Positions 17,973 through 24,712 of a stretch of 39,003 nucleotides of DNA are shown one piece after another. Source of the DNA: a virus; IMG/VR virus record IMGVR_UViG_3300023284_000338, positions 1 to 39,003 of that record; one strand, 5' to 3'. Below the pieces are notes generated by a model that worked only from the letters and a program-made list of their open reading frames with translations, had not been told where the DNA came from and made no database searches. The translations under genes and the position numbers were made by a program. How positions within the stretch are numbered: the first letter of the stretch is position 1; every line of letters begins with the position of its first letter.

Positions 17973-18254
17973 AATTACCTTCAATGCTGCTCTAGCATAG
18001 TCTCCAACTTCATACCAACATGACGCTTTGAGCGCCTTGGCAAACCTTCCAAATGATCCAGCCCAACCCGGATTGGATAAATCTTCTTTCTTTTGCCGCA
18101 CCCACTCCAACACCGCATAGTCATCATTGGCGTCTGTGAAGGGATCTGGCAGATCAACGCATTCTGGATGTTCGACGGGCTTTATATATGCTTCCCATAT
18201 TGGCCCGCCCATCGCCTCTGCTAATATGATCCTGTCTTGGTTAGACTCGCTCAT
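17961..18254 (-). CDS. Small phage protein of unknown function, ends in ERV
   Basis: 97 residues from ATG at 18254, preferred over an upstream in-frame start because it overlaps the preceding stop by 14 nt, as others do in this operon. It has ILAEAMGG, DDYAVLEWV, FGRFAKAL and WYEVGDYARAALKVI. The layout resembles phage ABA-sandwich proteins, but the match is weak. Its last codons (IERV, stop) are part of the junction repeat. Confidence 0.65.
   Translation of the reverse strand: MSESNQDRIILAEAMGGPIWEAYIKPVEHPECVDLPDPFTDANDDYAVLEWVRQKKEDLSNPGWAGSFGRFAKALKASCWYEVGDYARAALKVIERV
18229..18252 (-). repeat. Junction repeat, copy B
   Basis: GAGCGAGTCTAACCAAGAC then AGGATC, at the end of the gene ending at 18241; it codes ERV and the stop is inside it. 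Confidence 0.5.
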
Positions 18255-18546
18255 CGTCCTGTACCTCGTAGCTGCATGGACAGAAAGCGCCTGAATATTC
18301 GTCGCCGCACTTCGGGCATTTCCGTTGTCCTTCCGAGACAGAGTCGATAACGTCCTGAATCTTTGCCATAACGGCAGCATTGTCGATTCCGTGGTCTTTC
18401 ATCATGTCAAAAGCTAGATCAAGGCGACGCTGAAGAATTGTGACTTCACAAGACTCGCGCTCAAGGGCGCAAGCAAGACAACCACCGTCACTTTTGGGCA
18501 GATCAAATACGCCACTAAAGCGCGGATCGTGGTCACATTTACTCAT
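18241..18546 (-). CDS. Small zinc-ribbon-like protein
   Basis: 101 residues. N-terminal part with CDHDPRF and GGCLACALERESC; C-terminal KCPKCGDEYSGAFCPCSY, a Cys4 knuckle. A helical stretch lies between (ILQRRLDLAFDMM). Likely binds zinc; role unknown. Ends in DDERV followed by stop at a copy of the junction repeat. Confidence 0.65.
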   Translation of the reverse strand: MSKCDHDPRFSGVFDLPKSDGGCLACALERESCEVTILQRRLDLAFDMMKDHGIDNAAVMAKIQDVIDSVSEGQRKCPKCGDEYSGAFCPCSYEVQDDERV

Positions 18547-18561
18547 TTTGAGATGTTCCCT

Positions 18562-18675
18562 CTAAATCAATATCTCAGTAGTTACCAAAATGGCATACCA
18601 AGTAACCGTTCCAAAGGCAAATCCGGCCAAGAACCACAAAAAACACATCATTTTGTAGAAGGTCTTATTTTTCAC
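18562..18675 (-). CDS. Tiny membrane protein
   Basis: 37 residues, GTG start, overlapping the end of the upstream gene. One hydrophobic helix (MCFLWFLAGFAFGTVTWYAI). No family recognised. Confidence 0.45.
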   Translation of the reverse strand: MKNKTFYKMMCFLWFLAGFAFGTVTWYAILVTTEILI

Positions 18676-18949
18676 AAGTCTGTTCCTCTAAGACAGCACC
18701 CAACGCCGTGTTCAGCTTATGAACTCGCCACTTCGGATAGGCCAGCACCGAACTGACAGTGCTTCGTTCCTGTACTGAGCTACCTATTAGACCCTTTGCT
18801 GCCTCAATCACAGCCAGCATTGAGTCAAGGGATTCGGCGCTATTCCGCATAACCTCTGCCATGTCTCTATCAATGTCACGCGATCTACGTGTTTCGATCC
18901 ATTGAGCACACGCATTTAGCTGGTCAATTTGTTCTCGAACCTCACTCAT
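18665..18949 (-). CDS. Small helical protein of unknown function
   Basis: 94 residues from ATG at 18949, inside a junction repeat. Helical (EQIDQLNACAQWIETRR; AESLDSMLAVIEAAKGLI). The ATG overlaps the upstream stop by 8 nt. A longer reading back to 19012 belongs to the membrane protein upstream. Confidence 0.55.
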   Translation of the reverse strand: MSEVREQIDQLNACAQWIETRRSRDIDRDMAEVMRNSAESLDSMLAVIEAAKGLIGSSVQERSTVSSVLAYPKWRVHKLNTALGAVLEEQTCEK

Positions 18950-19100
18950 CTGGAGACTGCCTTGTCTGGGCAGAGTCATTTGTGGCAACGCCATAAGAAA
19001 TTGCAAAAGCAATATTTAAAATAATGACGCCAAGCATCAGCCACATAAGGATCGGGTCAGGGCTACCAAATAGCTCTTGACAAAAACTGCCTGTGTTCAT
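18942..19100 (-). CDS. Small membrane protein ending in RQSPDE
   Basis: 52 residues. Hydrophobic span LMWLMLGVIILNIAFAIS near the middle, then NDSAQTRQSPDE at the C-terminus, coded by the junction repeat. Start ATG at 19100 overlaps the upstream stop by 4 nt. No family recognised. Confidence 0.55.
   Translation of the reverse strand: MNTGSFCQELFGSPDPILMWLMLGVIILNIAFAISYGVATNDSAQTRQSPDE
18949..18976 (-). repeat. Junction repeat, copy C
   Basis: GACTCTGCCCAGACA then AGGCAGTCTCCAGA before the ATG at 18949; codes the end TRQSPDE of the upstream protein. Confidence 0.6.
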
Positions 19101-19303
19101 TTTCGCTCCCGTTCAGACTGGACTGTAGCAAGGTGTTTTGCTGTAGCTAAATCAGTACATCCCGGCATTGTGTAACCACCGTGAGCGCCGTCAACATGTT
19201 CGATGTAATGGGCCGGACAAAACAACAGCATAGGCTCATCGTAACCCCCACAAACGCAGAGATTGTCTTGGCTCTTGCAGACCTCGCATCTAGGCCCTTT
19301 CAT
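19097..19303 (-). CDS. Small zinc-finger-like protein
   Basis: 68 residues. Cys/His pattern CEVCKSQDNLCVCGGYDEP, LFCPAHYIEH suggests one or two zinc sites. GGAGC ribosome site upstream. Function unknown. Confidence 0.6.
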   Translation of the reverse strand: MKGPRCEVCKSQDNLCVCGGYDEPMLLFCPAHYIEHVDGAHGGYTMPGCTDLATAKHLATVQSERERK

Positions 19304-19315
19304 TTCTGCTCCTGC

Positions 19316-19765
19316 CTATCCTGAGCAGTCGCCATCTGGCTCAAGTCGGAACTTTTCTTCACAATGTGGACACTCAATTACCTTTCCAGTCAGCACCATG
19401 TCCGAATGCACGGCCTTGCCATCTTCCCATTCGAGAACCCACCGATCATCAAAGGCTTCGCCAGTAGCTCGCATCGTGCCTGTCAAAGCGAAATCCGGTA
19501 TCTTCTCGCGAACCTTGTCAATCAAGTAGTTTACGATGCACGACATGTCGCCCGTCTTTTCCGCCCCGTCCCATTGCAGGCCGCTGAAGTCATCAAGCAA
19601 CTCAAGGTCAACATAATACCAATAGCCGCCATAACGCTTATATGCGTCATCATCTCCAAGATCCCGTACATCAGCGCCAAGGAATTTCTTGACGTGACTC
19701 AATTCAGAGGCCGTTAGTTCTCGCCGGAACTTCAAGTCGCCTTCGTAACTTGTTGAATATCCCAT
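19316..19765 (-). CDS. Conserved-type phage protein with C-terminal zinc knuckle
   Basis: 149 residues. It starts MGYSTSYEGDLKFRRELTAS, a form shared by a phage protein family of unknown function. Middle: GGYWYYVDLELLDDFSGLQW. C-terminus: IECPHCEEKFRLEPDGDC, a zinc-ribbon-like half. AAGGAG ribosome site 5 nt before ATG. Confidence 0.65.
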   Translation of the reverse strand: MGYSTSYEGDLKFRRELTASELSHVKKFLGADVRDLGDDDAYKRYGGYWYYVDLELLDDFSGLQWDGAEKTGDMSCIVNYLIDKVREKIPDFALTGTMRATGEAFDDRWVLEWEDGKAVHSDMVLTGKVIECPHCEEKFRLEPDGDCSG

Positions 19766-19767
19766 TT

Positions 19768-19953
19768 CTACTCCTTTGGAGACTGTCTATCGAGAACACG
19801 CGCTAGCGCCGCATGCAGCAGTCCAACTTCTTTCCATGCGTGTGTAGCTGGGTGATGTGCGCTATCAACTAATGCTTGCGCTGCCTGAGCTACATCAGCT
19901 AACCGATCTCGCTCTGCTCGTAGTAATTCAAGCATTTCAACTTGCTCGTTCAT
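19768..19953 (-). CDS. Small helical protein ending in RQSPKE
   Basis: 61 residues, helix MLELLRAERDRLADVAQAAQ followed by HHPATHAWKEVGLLHAALARVL, then DRQSPKE coded by the junction repeat. Start ATG overlaps the upstream stop by 4 nt. Confidence 0.6.
   Translation of the reverse strand: MNEQVEMLELLRAERDRLADVAQAAQALVDSAHHPATHAWKEVGLLHAALARVLDRQSPKE
19777..19802 (-). repeat. Junction repeat, copy D
   Basis: GCGTGTTCTCGATA then GACAGTCTCCAA; codes LDRQSP at the end of the gene ending at 19768. Confidence 0.65.
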
Positions 19954-20174
19954 TTATTCTCCTGCACGCGGATCGTTCCAACATGAACGCCGCCATCCCA
20001 ATCGCCAATGCTGATTAATTGACCACAGAGATTGCAATGAGTGTGACGGTCTTTCGTTCCACACTCGCAATCAGCCTCACAACGCATGGCGTCCTTCTCT
20101 CGATACTCTGAGTGGTACGGATGCCCCTTCTGGCATCTTGTCTTGTGCCAAGGAAATGCTGCTACTATCTCCAT
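19950..20174 (-). CDS. Small Cys/His-rich zinc-binding protein
   Basis: 74 residues. Many possible metal ligands: RCQKGHPYHSEY, RCEADCECGTKDRHTHCNLCG. Looks like a phage zinc-ribbon protein. First gene after an internal leftward promoter (20204-20231). Confidence 0.6.
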   Translation of the reverse strand: MEIVAAFPWHKTRCQKGHPYHSEYREKDAMRCEADCECGTKDRHTHCNLCGQLISIGDWDGGVHVGTIRVQENK

Positions 20175-20184
20175 TTCGTTAACC

Positions 20185-20199
20185 CCTTGATTAACAAGG
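20185..20199. promoter_or_regulatory. Inverted repeat at probable transcription start
   Basis: CCTTG-ATTAA-CAAGG, a 5-bp perfect inverted repeat. It overlaps the expected +1 of the leftward promoter at 20204-20231, a usual place for an operator. Confidence 0.4.
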
Positions 20200-20203
20200 A
20201 ATT

Positions 20204-20231
20204 AGTATAACATATCTTATTTTTCAATAAC
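20204..20231 (-). promoter_or_regulatory. Internal leftward promoter with extended -10
   Basis: On the - strand TATACT (20209-20204) is preceded by TGT, an extended -10. The -35 GTTATT (20231-20226) is weak, 16 nt away. It lies in the longest AT-rich gap of the leftward genes, just before the gene starting at 20174. Confidence 0.5.
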
Positions 20232-20274
20232 TTACGCATGATATTTGAGCATTTTCTGGGGTCGTATCAATCAC

Positions 20275-20472
20275 TTAGATTCGGTTTGCGCGGTTCCAAT
20301 ATATTGCCGCAATATCCTGTAATTTCTCAGGGTCTGTCTCATATTGTGTCCGAAACTCCACGCTCCACTCGCTACAGCAGTCTCCAGAGGCGTACTGCCA
20401 CTTGGAGCTTGTTGGGTCAATGTGCAGCTTGGTCGGTATTAAGCCGCACGGACATGGTTTCAGTTCAGTCAT
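20275..20472 (-). CDS. Lar-like restriction alleviation family protein
   Basis: 65 residues. It begins ELKPCPCGLIPTKLHI and ends DIAAIYWNRANRI, the frame of the Lar-like family (LKPCPxCG ... AIxxWNRR), with GDCCSEWSVEF between. Members are small zinc proteins; lambdoid Lar reduces type I restriction. Here one Cys of the first knuckle is shifted (CPCG). Role is inferred from the family. Confidence 0.65.
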   Translation of the reverse strand: MTELKPCPCGLIPTKLHIDPTSSKWQYASGDCCSEWSVEFRTQYETDPEKLQDIAAIYWNRANRI

Positions 20473-20500
20473 TTGGAGATAGTCCTAGCGAGACACGCGC
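20473..20500 (-). repeat. Junction repeat, copy E
   Basis: GCGCGTGTCTCGCTA then GGACTATCTCCAA. Close to copy D base for base, but read in another frame; it ends the protein as RRVSR. Confidence 0.65.
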
Positions 20501-20886
20501 CGAAAGACTGCAATATCAGGCAATGCCTTGAACCACATATCTTGAATGTCCTGCATTTCACGATACACTTCTCTCAGCTTATCCAGAAACTCCTTTTGTT
20601 TGTCCTTGTCATCGGCTGCGTCCGCAAGTCCCTGTTCAAACCATGAGGCCAAATCCGGCCAATTGATTGATCGACAGAGGTTGTGCATCTCGCTCTTGGT
20701 GTATGCCGCTGAATCAGCTACAGACTTGTTTTGTAGAGTCATCGGATACAGGCGATCACCAAGCCTGCCGCTTGTTTCAATGGTTCCGGTCGAAACACTG
20801 TACGAACCATTATCTTTCTTTGTCTTTATCTGAACCGGCTTGTCGCCAAGCAGCGCCCAGTCACCTTCATTAAATGTTGCTTCCAT
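20485..20886 (-). CDS. Small phage protein of unknown function
   Basis: 133 residues from ATG at 20886, behind AGGAG at good spacing; the ORF extends 18 codons further but lacks such a site. N-terminal small beta domain (FNEGDWALLGDKPVQIKTKK), C-terminal helices (LREVYREMQDIQDMWF). Ends FRRVSR at a junction repeat. Confidence 0.65.
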   Translation of the reverse strand: MEATFNEGDWALLGDKPVQIKTKKDNGSYSVSTGTIETSGRLGDRLYPMTLQNKSVADSAAYTKSEMHNLCRSINWPDLASWFEQGLADAADDKDKQKEFLDKLREVYREMQDIQDMWFKALPDIAVFRRVSR

Positions 20887-20887
20887 C

Positions 20888-21055
20888 TTATTTCTCCTGT
20901 GGGGCGTGTCCTGTCGAGACACGACCCAACAACTTGTCACGAAAGCATGATGGGCAGTACGTTTTCAAGAAGTTCCCTTCGTGCTTAAAGCAATATTGGT
21001 CATCAACCGATACAAGCGGAATATCGAAGTGAATTTTTGGTAATCGTTCATTCAT
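20888..21055 (-). CDS. Small zinc-finger-like protein
   Basis: 55 residues. YCFKHEGNFLKTYCPSCFRDK gives a Cys-His-Cys-Cys set. Tail GRVSTGHAPQEK is coded by a junction repeat. Ends 1 nt before the next start. Confidence 0.55.
   Translation of the reverse strand: MNERLPKIHFDIPLVSVDDQYCFKHEGNFLKTYCPSCFRDKLLGRVSTGHAPQEK
20894..20925 (-). repeat. Junction repeat, copy F
   Basis: GTCGTGTCTCGACA then GGACACGCCCCA. Codes GRVSTGHAP at the end of the gene ending at 20888. Contains a GTGTC/GACAC stem. Confidence 0.6.
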
Positions 21056-21081
21056 TTGGAGTGAGTCCTGTTTGAACTGTA
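21056..21081 (-). repeat. Junction repeat, copy G (non-coding)
   Basis: GCTACAGTTCAAACA then GGACTCACTCCAA, between the methyltransferase stop and the next ATG at 21055. Retains the second half well. Confidence 0.5.
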
Positions 21082-21085
21082 GCCA

Positions 21086-21649
21086 TCATGGATTAGCCAT
21101 CCTGAATGCCTGAGCAAAGCCCAATGGCGTTGCTGATCGAATGTTCTTCCTGTCCGGCCCTGGAGCTACCAAGTGCATCTTAGATCCCTCAGTCGGCTCT
21201 ACGGGGTTCTTTTGAGGCATGGTGAACTCGCCCCATAGGCAAGTTCTTTTCGTATATGCATCGCCGTAGTCACAGGGTTGAAAGGTTCCCACTGGCGCTC
21301 CCAAATAACGTCGCAGCCGTCCCACAGGATTCTCCAACACCCACCATTCCGGCCTATGGGTAAATACGATACGTAAACATGCGTCAACGAGTTGCAGCCC
21401 TTCGATAAGAGCGGCGTTACCCTTGGATTTCCACCACCTGGCCCCGCTTCCAGCAAATGCATCGCAAGGGGGCTGGCAAATGATGCCGTGGACATTATCA
21501 GTGTGCTCAAATAGCCTAATATCTGCCTCCGGGTCACGTTGCAAATCGACATAAATTACCTCGTAATCATCCTCATATTGGCCGCCCCACACACCTGTAA
21601 AGTCGCAAAGTGAAAGTATCTTAGCCAGGAGACTGCCTTTGTTGGACAC
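21086..21649 (-). CDS. C5-cytosine DNA methyltransferase-like protein
   Basis: 187 residues from GTG at 21649. Family start ILSLCDFTGVWG (AdoMet site) is followed by YEVIYVDLQ, then CQPPCDAFAGSG with the catalytic PPC motif, and LENPVGRLRRYLG (ENP motif), CDYGDAYTKRTCLWG, and TPLGFAQAFRMANP at the end. Shorter than bacterial Dcm-type enzymes but typical for the compact phage family. The start is uncertain: a CTG at 21628, right after the junction repeat and overlapping the upstream stop by 8 nt, would give the usual short N-terminus. Likely role: DNA modification or antirestriction. Confidence 0.8.
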   Translation of the reverse strand: MSNKGSLLAKILSLCDFTGVWGGQYEDDYEVIYVDLQRDPEADIRLFEHTDNVHGIICQPPCDAFAGSGARWWKSKGNAALIEGLQLVDACLRIVFTHRPEWWVLENPVGRLRRYLGAPVGTFQPCDYGDAYTKRTCLWGEFTMPQKNPVEPTEGSKMHLVAPGPDRKNIRSATPLGFAQAFRMANP

Positions 21650-22085
21650 GCTCAAAAAGCGGCTTGTCATGTAATTTACACGGAATTCCGTGAATACACT
21701 CATAGCAGAACACATCGTCATCGGGATCTATCGAGAAACGCGCCGGACGTGAGCGAATTTGGATGTTGTACCGCATTCCCTCAAGCTCAATATCGAGATC
21801 CGACAAACATGCACCGAATCCTGCGCCAGTAATCTCTGCGCCTTTAGCTTCTAGTGCCTCTTGTACCCAACACCGCATATTGTAGTTAGCTTTCCAATCA
21901 CCGGGATTGCCTTCTAACGTCAGATTCTCGGGTAACTCAGTGGTTGTTTCTGTAGGTTCGACAGCCAGCATCTTTTCCATAAAATCAGCATCCACCAAAA
22001 CAAACTCTGCATTATCATCTGGCTTGCCAAAAGCATCGTAACGCCTAGATTTGGCAAGTTCTTGTCGTGTCTTATCATTCATCAT
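21621..22085 (-). CDS. Phage protein of unknown function ending in RQSPG
   Basis: 154 residues from ATG-ATG at 22085/22082. Middle segment GDWKANYNMRCWVQEALEAKGAEITGAGFG and DLDIELEGMRYNIQIRSRP is a recognisable compact domain, but unnamed. C-terminal CYECIHGIPCKLHDKP looks like a zinc site. The last residues FERVQQRQSPG are coded by a junction repeat. Confidence 0.65.
   Translation of the reverse strand: MMNDKTRQELAKSRRYDAFGKPDDNAEFVLVDADFMEKMLAVEPTETTTELPENLTLEGNPGDWKANYNMRCWVQEALEAKGAEITGAGFGACLSDLDIELEGMRYNIQIRSRPARFSIDPDDDVFCYECIHGIPCKLHDKPLFERVQQRQSPG
21628..21653 (-). repeat. Junction repeat, copy H
   Basis: GAGCGTGTCCAACAA then AGGCAGTCTCC. Codes ERVQQRQSP at the end of the upstream protein; the methyltransferase start lies in or next to it. 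Confidence 0.65.
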
Positions 22086-22112
22086 GGTTACTGCCTTCGT
22101 GGGACTCGCTCC
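22086..22112 (-). repeat. Junction repeat, copy I
   Basis: GGAGCGAGTCCCACGA then AGGCAGTAACC, just before the ATG at 22085. Codes ERVPRRQ at the end of the upstream protein. Confidence 0.6.
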
Positions 22113-22261
22113 ACTTTCTTTTGAAAATATCGGCGTATCTTCATATTCATTGCAAAAGCAAACGGGTTTTTGTGCAGCCACATACGAGCGACGAATTGTT
22201 TATCGAATAGCCTGTCCATTTCCGCTTGCGTACATGGTTCGATATGACTGTCATTTAGCAT
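22088..22261 (-). CDS. Small protein ending in ERVPRRQ
   Basis: 57 residues, start ATG overlapping the NinB-like stop by 11 nt. HIEPCTQAEMDRLFDKQF then a hydrophobic/basic part. Its C-terminus ERVPRRQ lies in the junction repeat. No family recognised. Confidence 0.55.
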   Translation of the reverse strand: MLNDSHIEPCTQAEMDRLFDKQFVARMWLHKNPFAFAMNMKIRRYFQKKVERVPRRQ

Positions 22262-22700
22262 TTTGTTCCTCCGGTTCCGTGAGTTTTACGCCAAGTGTTG
22301 TGAAATAGATATAAACGTCGTCTAAGTATCGTTTCTTCTGCCCTGTTTTCATCAGGCGCGTTACCGGAATCTCTATTTTTGGGCCGATCATCATTTGTAA
22401 TTTTTCTTCGTAAGTGTAGCGCTTGCGAATTTTCCGGTCATACTCGCGTCGAAAATCTGCATCCTCGCCGCGTAATATCGGAACGCCAAAGTGCAGTTTG
22501 CAATAGGCGCGATAATCCTCGACGCTATATTCGCCTAGTTGTTCTGCGGCTTCATTCAGCCAAAGCCATTGAAGCCGGTTTTGTTCGATGGAACGATTTT
22601 GTCCTTTCGTGAGATTCACGGTGCACGGCAATTTATAAGTATTTAATAGTGCGATGAAATCGTCCCGGTCTGCACCAGTTTTGATAACGCGGGAAGTCAT
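22251..22700 (-). CDS. NinB-like recombination protein
   Basis: 149 residues. The stretch KGQNRSIEQNRLQWLWLNEAAEQ is the form known from NinB-like proteins (RSxEQNRxxW), with YRAYCKLHFGVPIL and VTRLMKTGQKKRYLDDVYIY in the second half. NinB (Orf of lambda) helps mediators of recombination. It lies directly downstream of the exonuclease and Erf genes. Confidence 0.65.
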   Translation of the reverse strand: MTSRVIKTGADRDDFIALLNTYKLPCTVNLTKGQNRSIEQNRLQWLWLNEAAEQLGEYSVEDYRAYCKLHFGVPILRGEDADFRREYDRKIRKRYTYEEKLQMMIGPKIEIPVTRLMKTGQKKRYLDDVYIYFTTLGVKLTEPEEQNAK

Positions 22701-23323
22701 TCTGCTATCTTCATTCTGGCATCGGCTAATTGTTTCGCAAATTGTTCGATCGCCTGACCGATTTGCGTTGTGTATTCATCGGGCTTGATTTCGACTATTA
22801 GCGGTTGGAAGCGTGGATGATATGACATTAACAACCATTTCGGCAGTCCGGTAATATAGAGCGAACCGTGTACTTGTGGTTTATAAAAATCCGGCAACTT
22901 ACCGTCTAGCAAGTAGCCGACTTGTGTTGATCCTTTCGGGCATTTGACCTCGATACCGAATTTCTTATGTGCTGCCGAACGTCCATTTAATTTATGTCCG
23001 GCATCAGGACTACAGCCGAGCGTTCCGGCGTCATTAGTAATAAACCCAATCGGGTCGATTTCGATATCATGCAGAAACGCTAGTAAGTCCAGCGCCTCCG
23101 ACTGTAATTCGTGGCCGCGCTGCATCCAAAGCGTCGGCTCAAATGTATCTTCTTCCTCGTGCGTAATCGGCTCGGCAATCAGCTTGTTTCGGTAGTCGAT
23201 TGATTGCGTCGACAGCTTGACGGTTTTCGGCGTGATTATTTTCGTGAATTGGGAACTGGTAGGAACTCCGCGACGGAGTTCCCACCACTCAGGAGAATAT
23301 TGCTCAACGTCGTGAACGATCAT
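22697..23323 (-). CDS. YqaJ-type viral recombinase (exonuclease)
   Basis: 208 residues. It starts VHDVEQYSPEWWELRRGVPTSSQF, the YqaJ start, followed by RGHELQSEALDLL, GTLGCSPDAG and GIEVKCPKGSTQVGYLLDG, which hold the acidic and Lys residues of the PD-(D/E)xK site. HGSLYITGLPKWLLMSYHP is also typical. Paired with a single-strand annealing protein, so the two form a recombination unit. Stop overlaps the NinB-like start (ATGA). Confidence 0.88.
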   Translation of the reverse strand: MIVHDVEQYSPEWWELRRGVPTSSQFTKIITPKTVKLSTQSIDYRNKLIAEPITHEEEDTFEPTLWMQRGHELQSEALDLLAFLHDIEIDPIGFITNDAGTLGCSPDAGHKLNGRSAAHKKFGIEVKCPKGSTQVGYLLDGKLPDFYKPQVHGSLYITGLPKWLLMSYHPRFQPLIVEIKPDEYTTQIGQAIEQFAKQLADARMKIAE

Positions 23324-24048
23324 TCTTCCTCGCCAATTTTCCTGAGATACTTACAGGCAAAATCAAAGTCAGCGAGCGGCATTTGCTCGACAGTTTCGAT
23401 TTTTGCCCATTTGAAAAACGCCTTTTTACGAGTCGGCGTCAGGCCAATTTCGTTAATCAGCGCGGTAAGATCGTTAGCCTGATCCTCGCTGATTGTCTCG
23501 ACTGGCTGCTGAGCATCGTTATCGTCACCTGTCGCAACATCGAACATCATGCAGGTCAGATAGCGGCGGCCATAAGTGAAAGTGCTGCCCGAGGCGTGAA
23601 TCCGGGTTTTGTTCACGTTTCCCTTAATTCCAGCCATATCTAGGGGCAATTCCAGGCTGTACGGCTCACTGTGACCTTCCCTGTGGCGCAAAACGCCCTC
23701 GATCCTTATATAGTCTTCCTTCTCTGTTTTTCCCTCCCAAAACGACGCTGAAAAGCCTTCACTTGTATAGACAGGCTTAATCGCCCGAGCGACTGTTTCT
23801 AGCTTAGCGTACATGCTGCTCGTCTGTTTATTTAGCGCATCCTTGGCGACGGTCGGCAATCCTGCCTGTACGAGATTCATCGCGTTATAGAAAGCATCCC
23901 GAGCGTTCCGATCCATGATTTGCATTTGCAAATCGACCAGCTTTTGCATCTTGTCGGGATCAACTGCCTCGTTGGTAGCGAGTCGTTCGACCATATCGAC
24001 AAACGGATCGGGCGTGATTGTTACAACTTCTTTATTCGGTTCTGCCAT
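23320..24048 (-). CDS. Erf-family single-strand annealing protein
   Basis: 242 residues from ATG at 24048, 7 nt after GGAG; an ATG at 24054 is too near that site. Core motif set: DPFVDMVERLATNEAVDPDK, MDRNARDAFYNAMNLVQAGLP, KLETVARAIKPVYTSEGFS, GSTFTYGRRYLTCMMFDVATGDD, typical of the Erf superfamily. It pairs single strands together for recombination or circularisation of the phage DNA. Confidence 0.87.
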   Translation of the reverse strand: MAEPNKEVVTITPDPFVDMVERLATNEAVDPDKMQKLVDLQMQIMDRNARDAFYNAMNLVQAGLPTVAKDALNKQTSSMYAKLETVARAIKPVYTSEGFSASFWEGKTEKEDYIRIEGVLRHREGHSEPYSLELPLDMAGIKGNVNKTRIHASGSTFTYGRRYLTCMMFDVATGDDNDAQQPVETISEDQANDLTALINEIGLTPTRKKAFFKWAKIETVEQMPLADFDFACKYLRKIGEEE

Positions 24049-24078
24049 TTTCATACTCCTACGTTATGTGTATCTCAG

Positions 24079-24101
24079 GATGCGCCCTGTCACGACGCAT
24101 C
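24079..24101. repeat. Inverted repeat upstream of the Erf gene
   Basis: GATGCG and CGCATC arms, 6 bp each, with an 11-nt loop, in the short gap between the DUF2958 and Erf genes. Could be an operator or mRNA hairpin ahead of the recombination genes. Confidence 0.4.
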
Positions 24102-24111
24102 ATGTTTACAC

Positions 24112-24495
24112 TCAAGCGGTTCGACGATAAGGCGCGGCCGCCATGACTTCGGAGAGCTTATGATCGTCATAATGTAGGTCGCGTTCGATTTTTAATCCAG
24201 CAAAGCCTTTGATAGATTGCAACTCACTTAATAGTACATATCCAAGTTCAGCCATGATTGGATCGCCTAGATCACAGAAGCCAAATAAGTGCCAGTCTTT
24301 GGCATTTTCTAGCGTTGTGGGTTCGCCGTTTATATCATCAAGCGGCGTACCGCTGACAATGAACCAAGTGCCATTAGCCCAAGGGGTAAACAATTTGATG
24401 ATGATATTGTCGGATGTCTTGCCATCTGCGCTTGCCAAAAAGACAGAATCGGCAGCGGCTAGTTTTTCGGCAATGTCCTTCGTGATTAGCTTCAT
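24112..24495 (-). CDS. DUF2958-like protein
   Basis: 127 residues from ATG at 24495 (a longer ORF to 24546 adds 17 residues overlapping the upstream gene). KLITKDIAEKLAA, IIIKLFTPWANGTWFIVSG and LGYVLLSELQSIKGFAGLKIERDLHYDDHKLSEV form the typical DUF2958 pattern. The family is spread on phages, plasmids and integrative elements; no biochemical function is known to me. Confidence 0.8.
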   Translation of the reverse strand: MKLITKDIAEKLAAADSVFLASADGKTSDNIIIKLFTPWANGTWFIVSGTPLDDINGEPTTLENAKDWHLFGFCDLGDPIMAELGYVLLSELQSIKGFAGLKIERDLHYDDHKLSEVMAAAPYRRTA

Positions 24496-24500
24496 TACGT

Positions 24501-24674
24501 TTATCCTTTCCTTATAGATAATGGACGCTGGCCGACGAGTCTCCATCCCCGTCGCCAGCTTTTGAGGTTCCGATTAGGTGGACCATCCATTGTCCACCCT
24601 TCTTTAACGAGCCGTTTTACCCTCCTTTCTTCCTCGCGGAAGTCGGTCTTTGAAATTCGTTTTGCGGTAGTCAT
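24501..24674 (-). CDS. Small basic protein carrying a hairpin in its gene
   Basis: 57 residues: TAKRISKTDFREEERRVKRL then WTMDGPPNRNLKSWRRGWRL. Rich in Arg and Trp. A perfect 7-bp inverted repeat (24577-24598, GGTGGAC/GTCCACC) lies in its coding region. It overlaps the ancestral stop of the upstream gene by 4 nt. No family recognised. Confidence 0.55.
   Translation of the reverse strand: MTTAKRISKTDFREEERRVKRLVKEGWTMDGPPNRNLKSWRRGWRLVGQRPLSIRKG
24577..24598. repeat. 7-bp inverted repeat inside a small gene
   Basis: GGTGGAC, 8-nt loop, GTCCACC. It would form a stable hairpin in either strand's RNA. No T-run follows, so terminator function is doubtful. Confidence 0.4.
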
Positions 24675-24712
24675 GCGAAATTCTCGATCAGAACTTCTTC
24701 AGCACCGAACAC

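Noticed and set aside
18529-18756. 75-codon + strand ORF
   Set aside because: Opposite to tightly packed leftward genes with zinc and membrane features; a shadow.
17951-22112. CRISPR array reading of the junction repeats
   Set aside because: Spacing is irregular, each copy lies at a gene boundary and the text between is coding.
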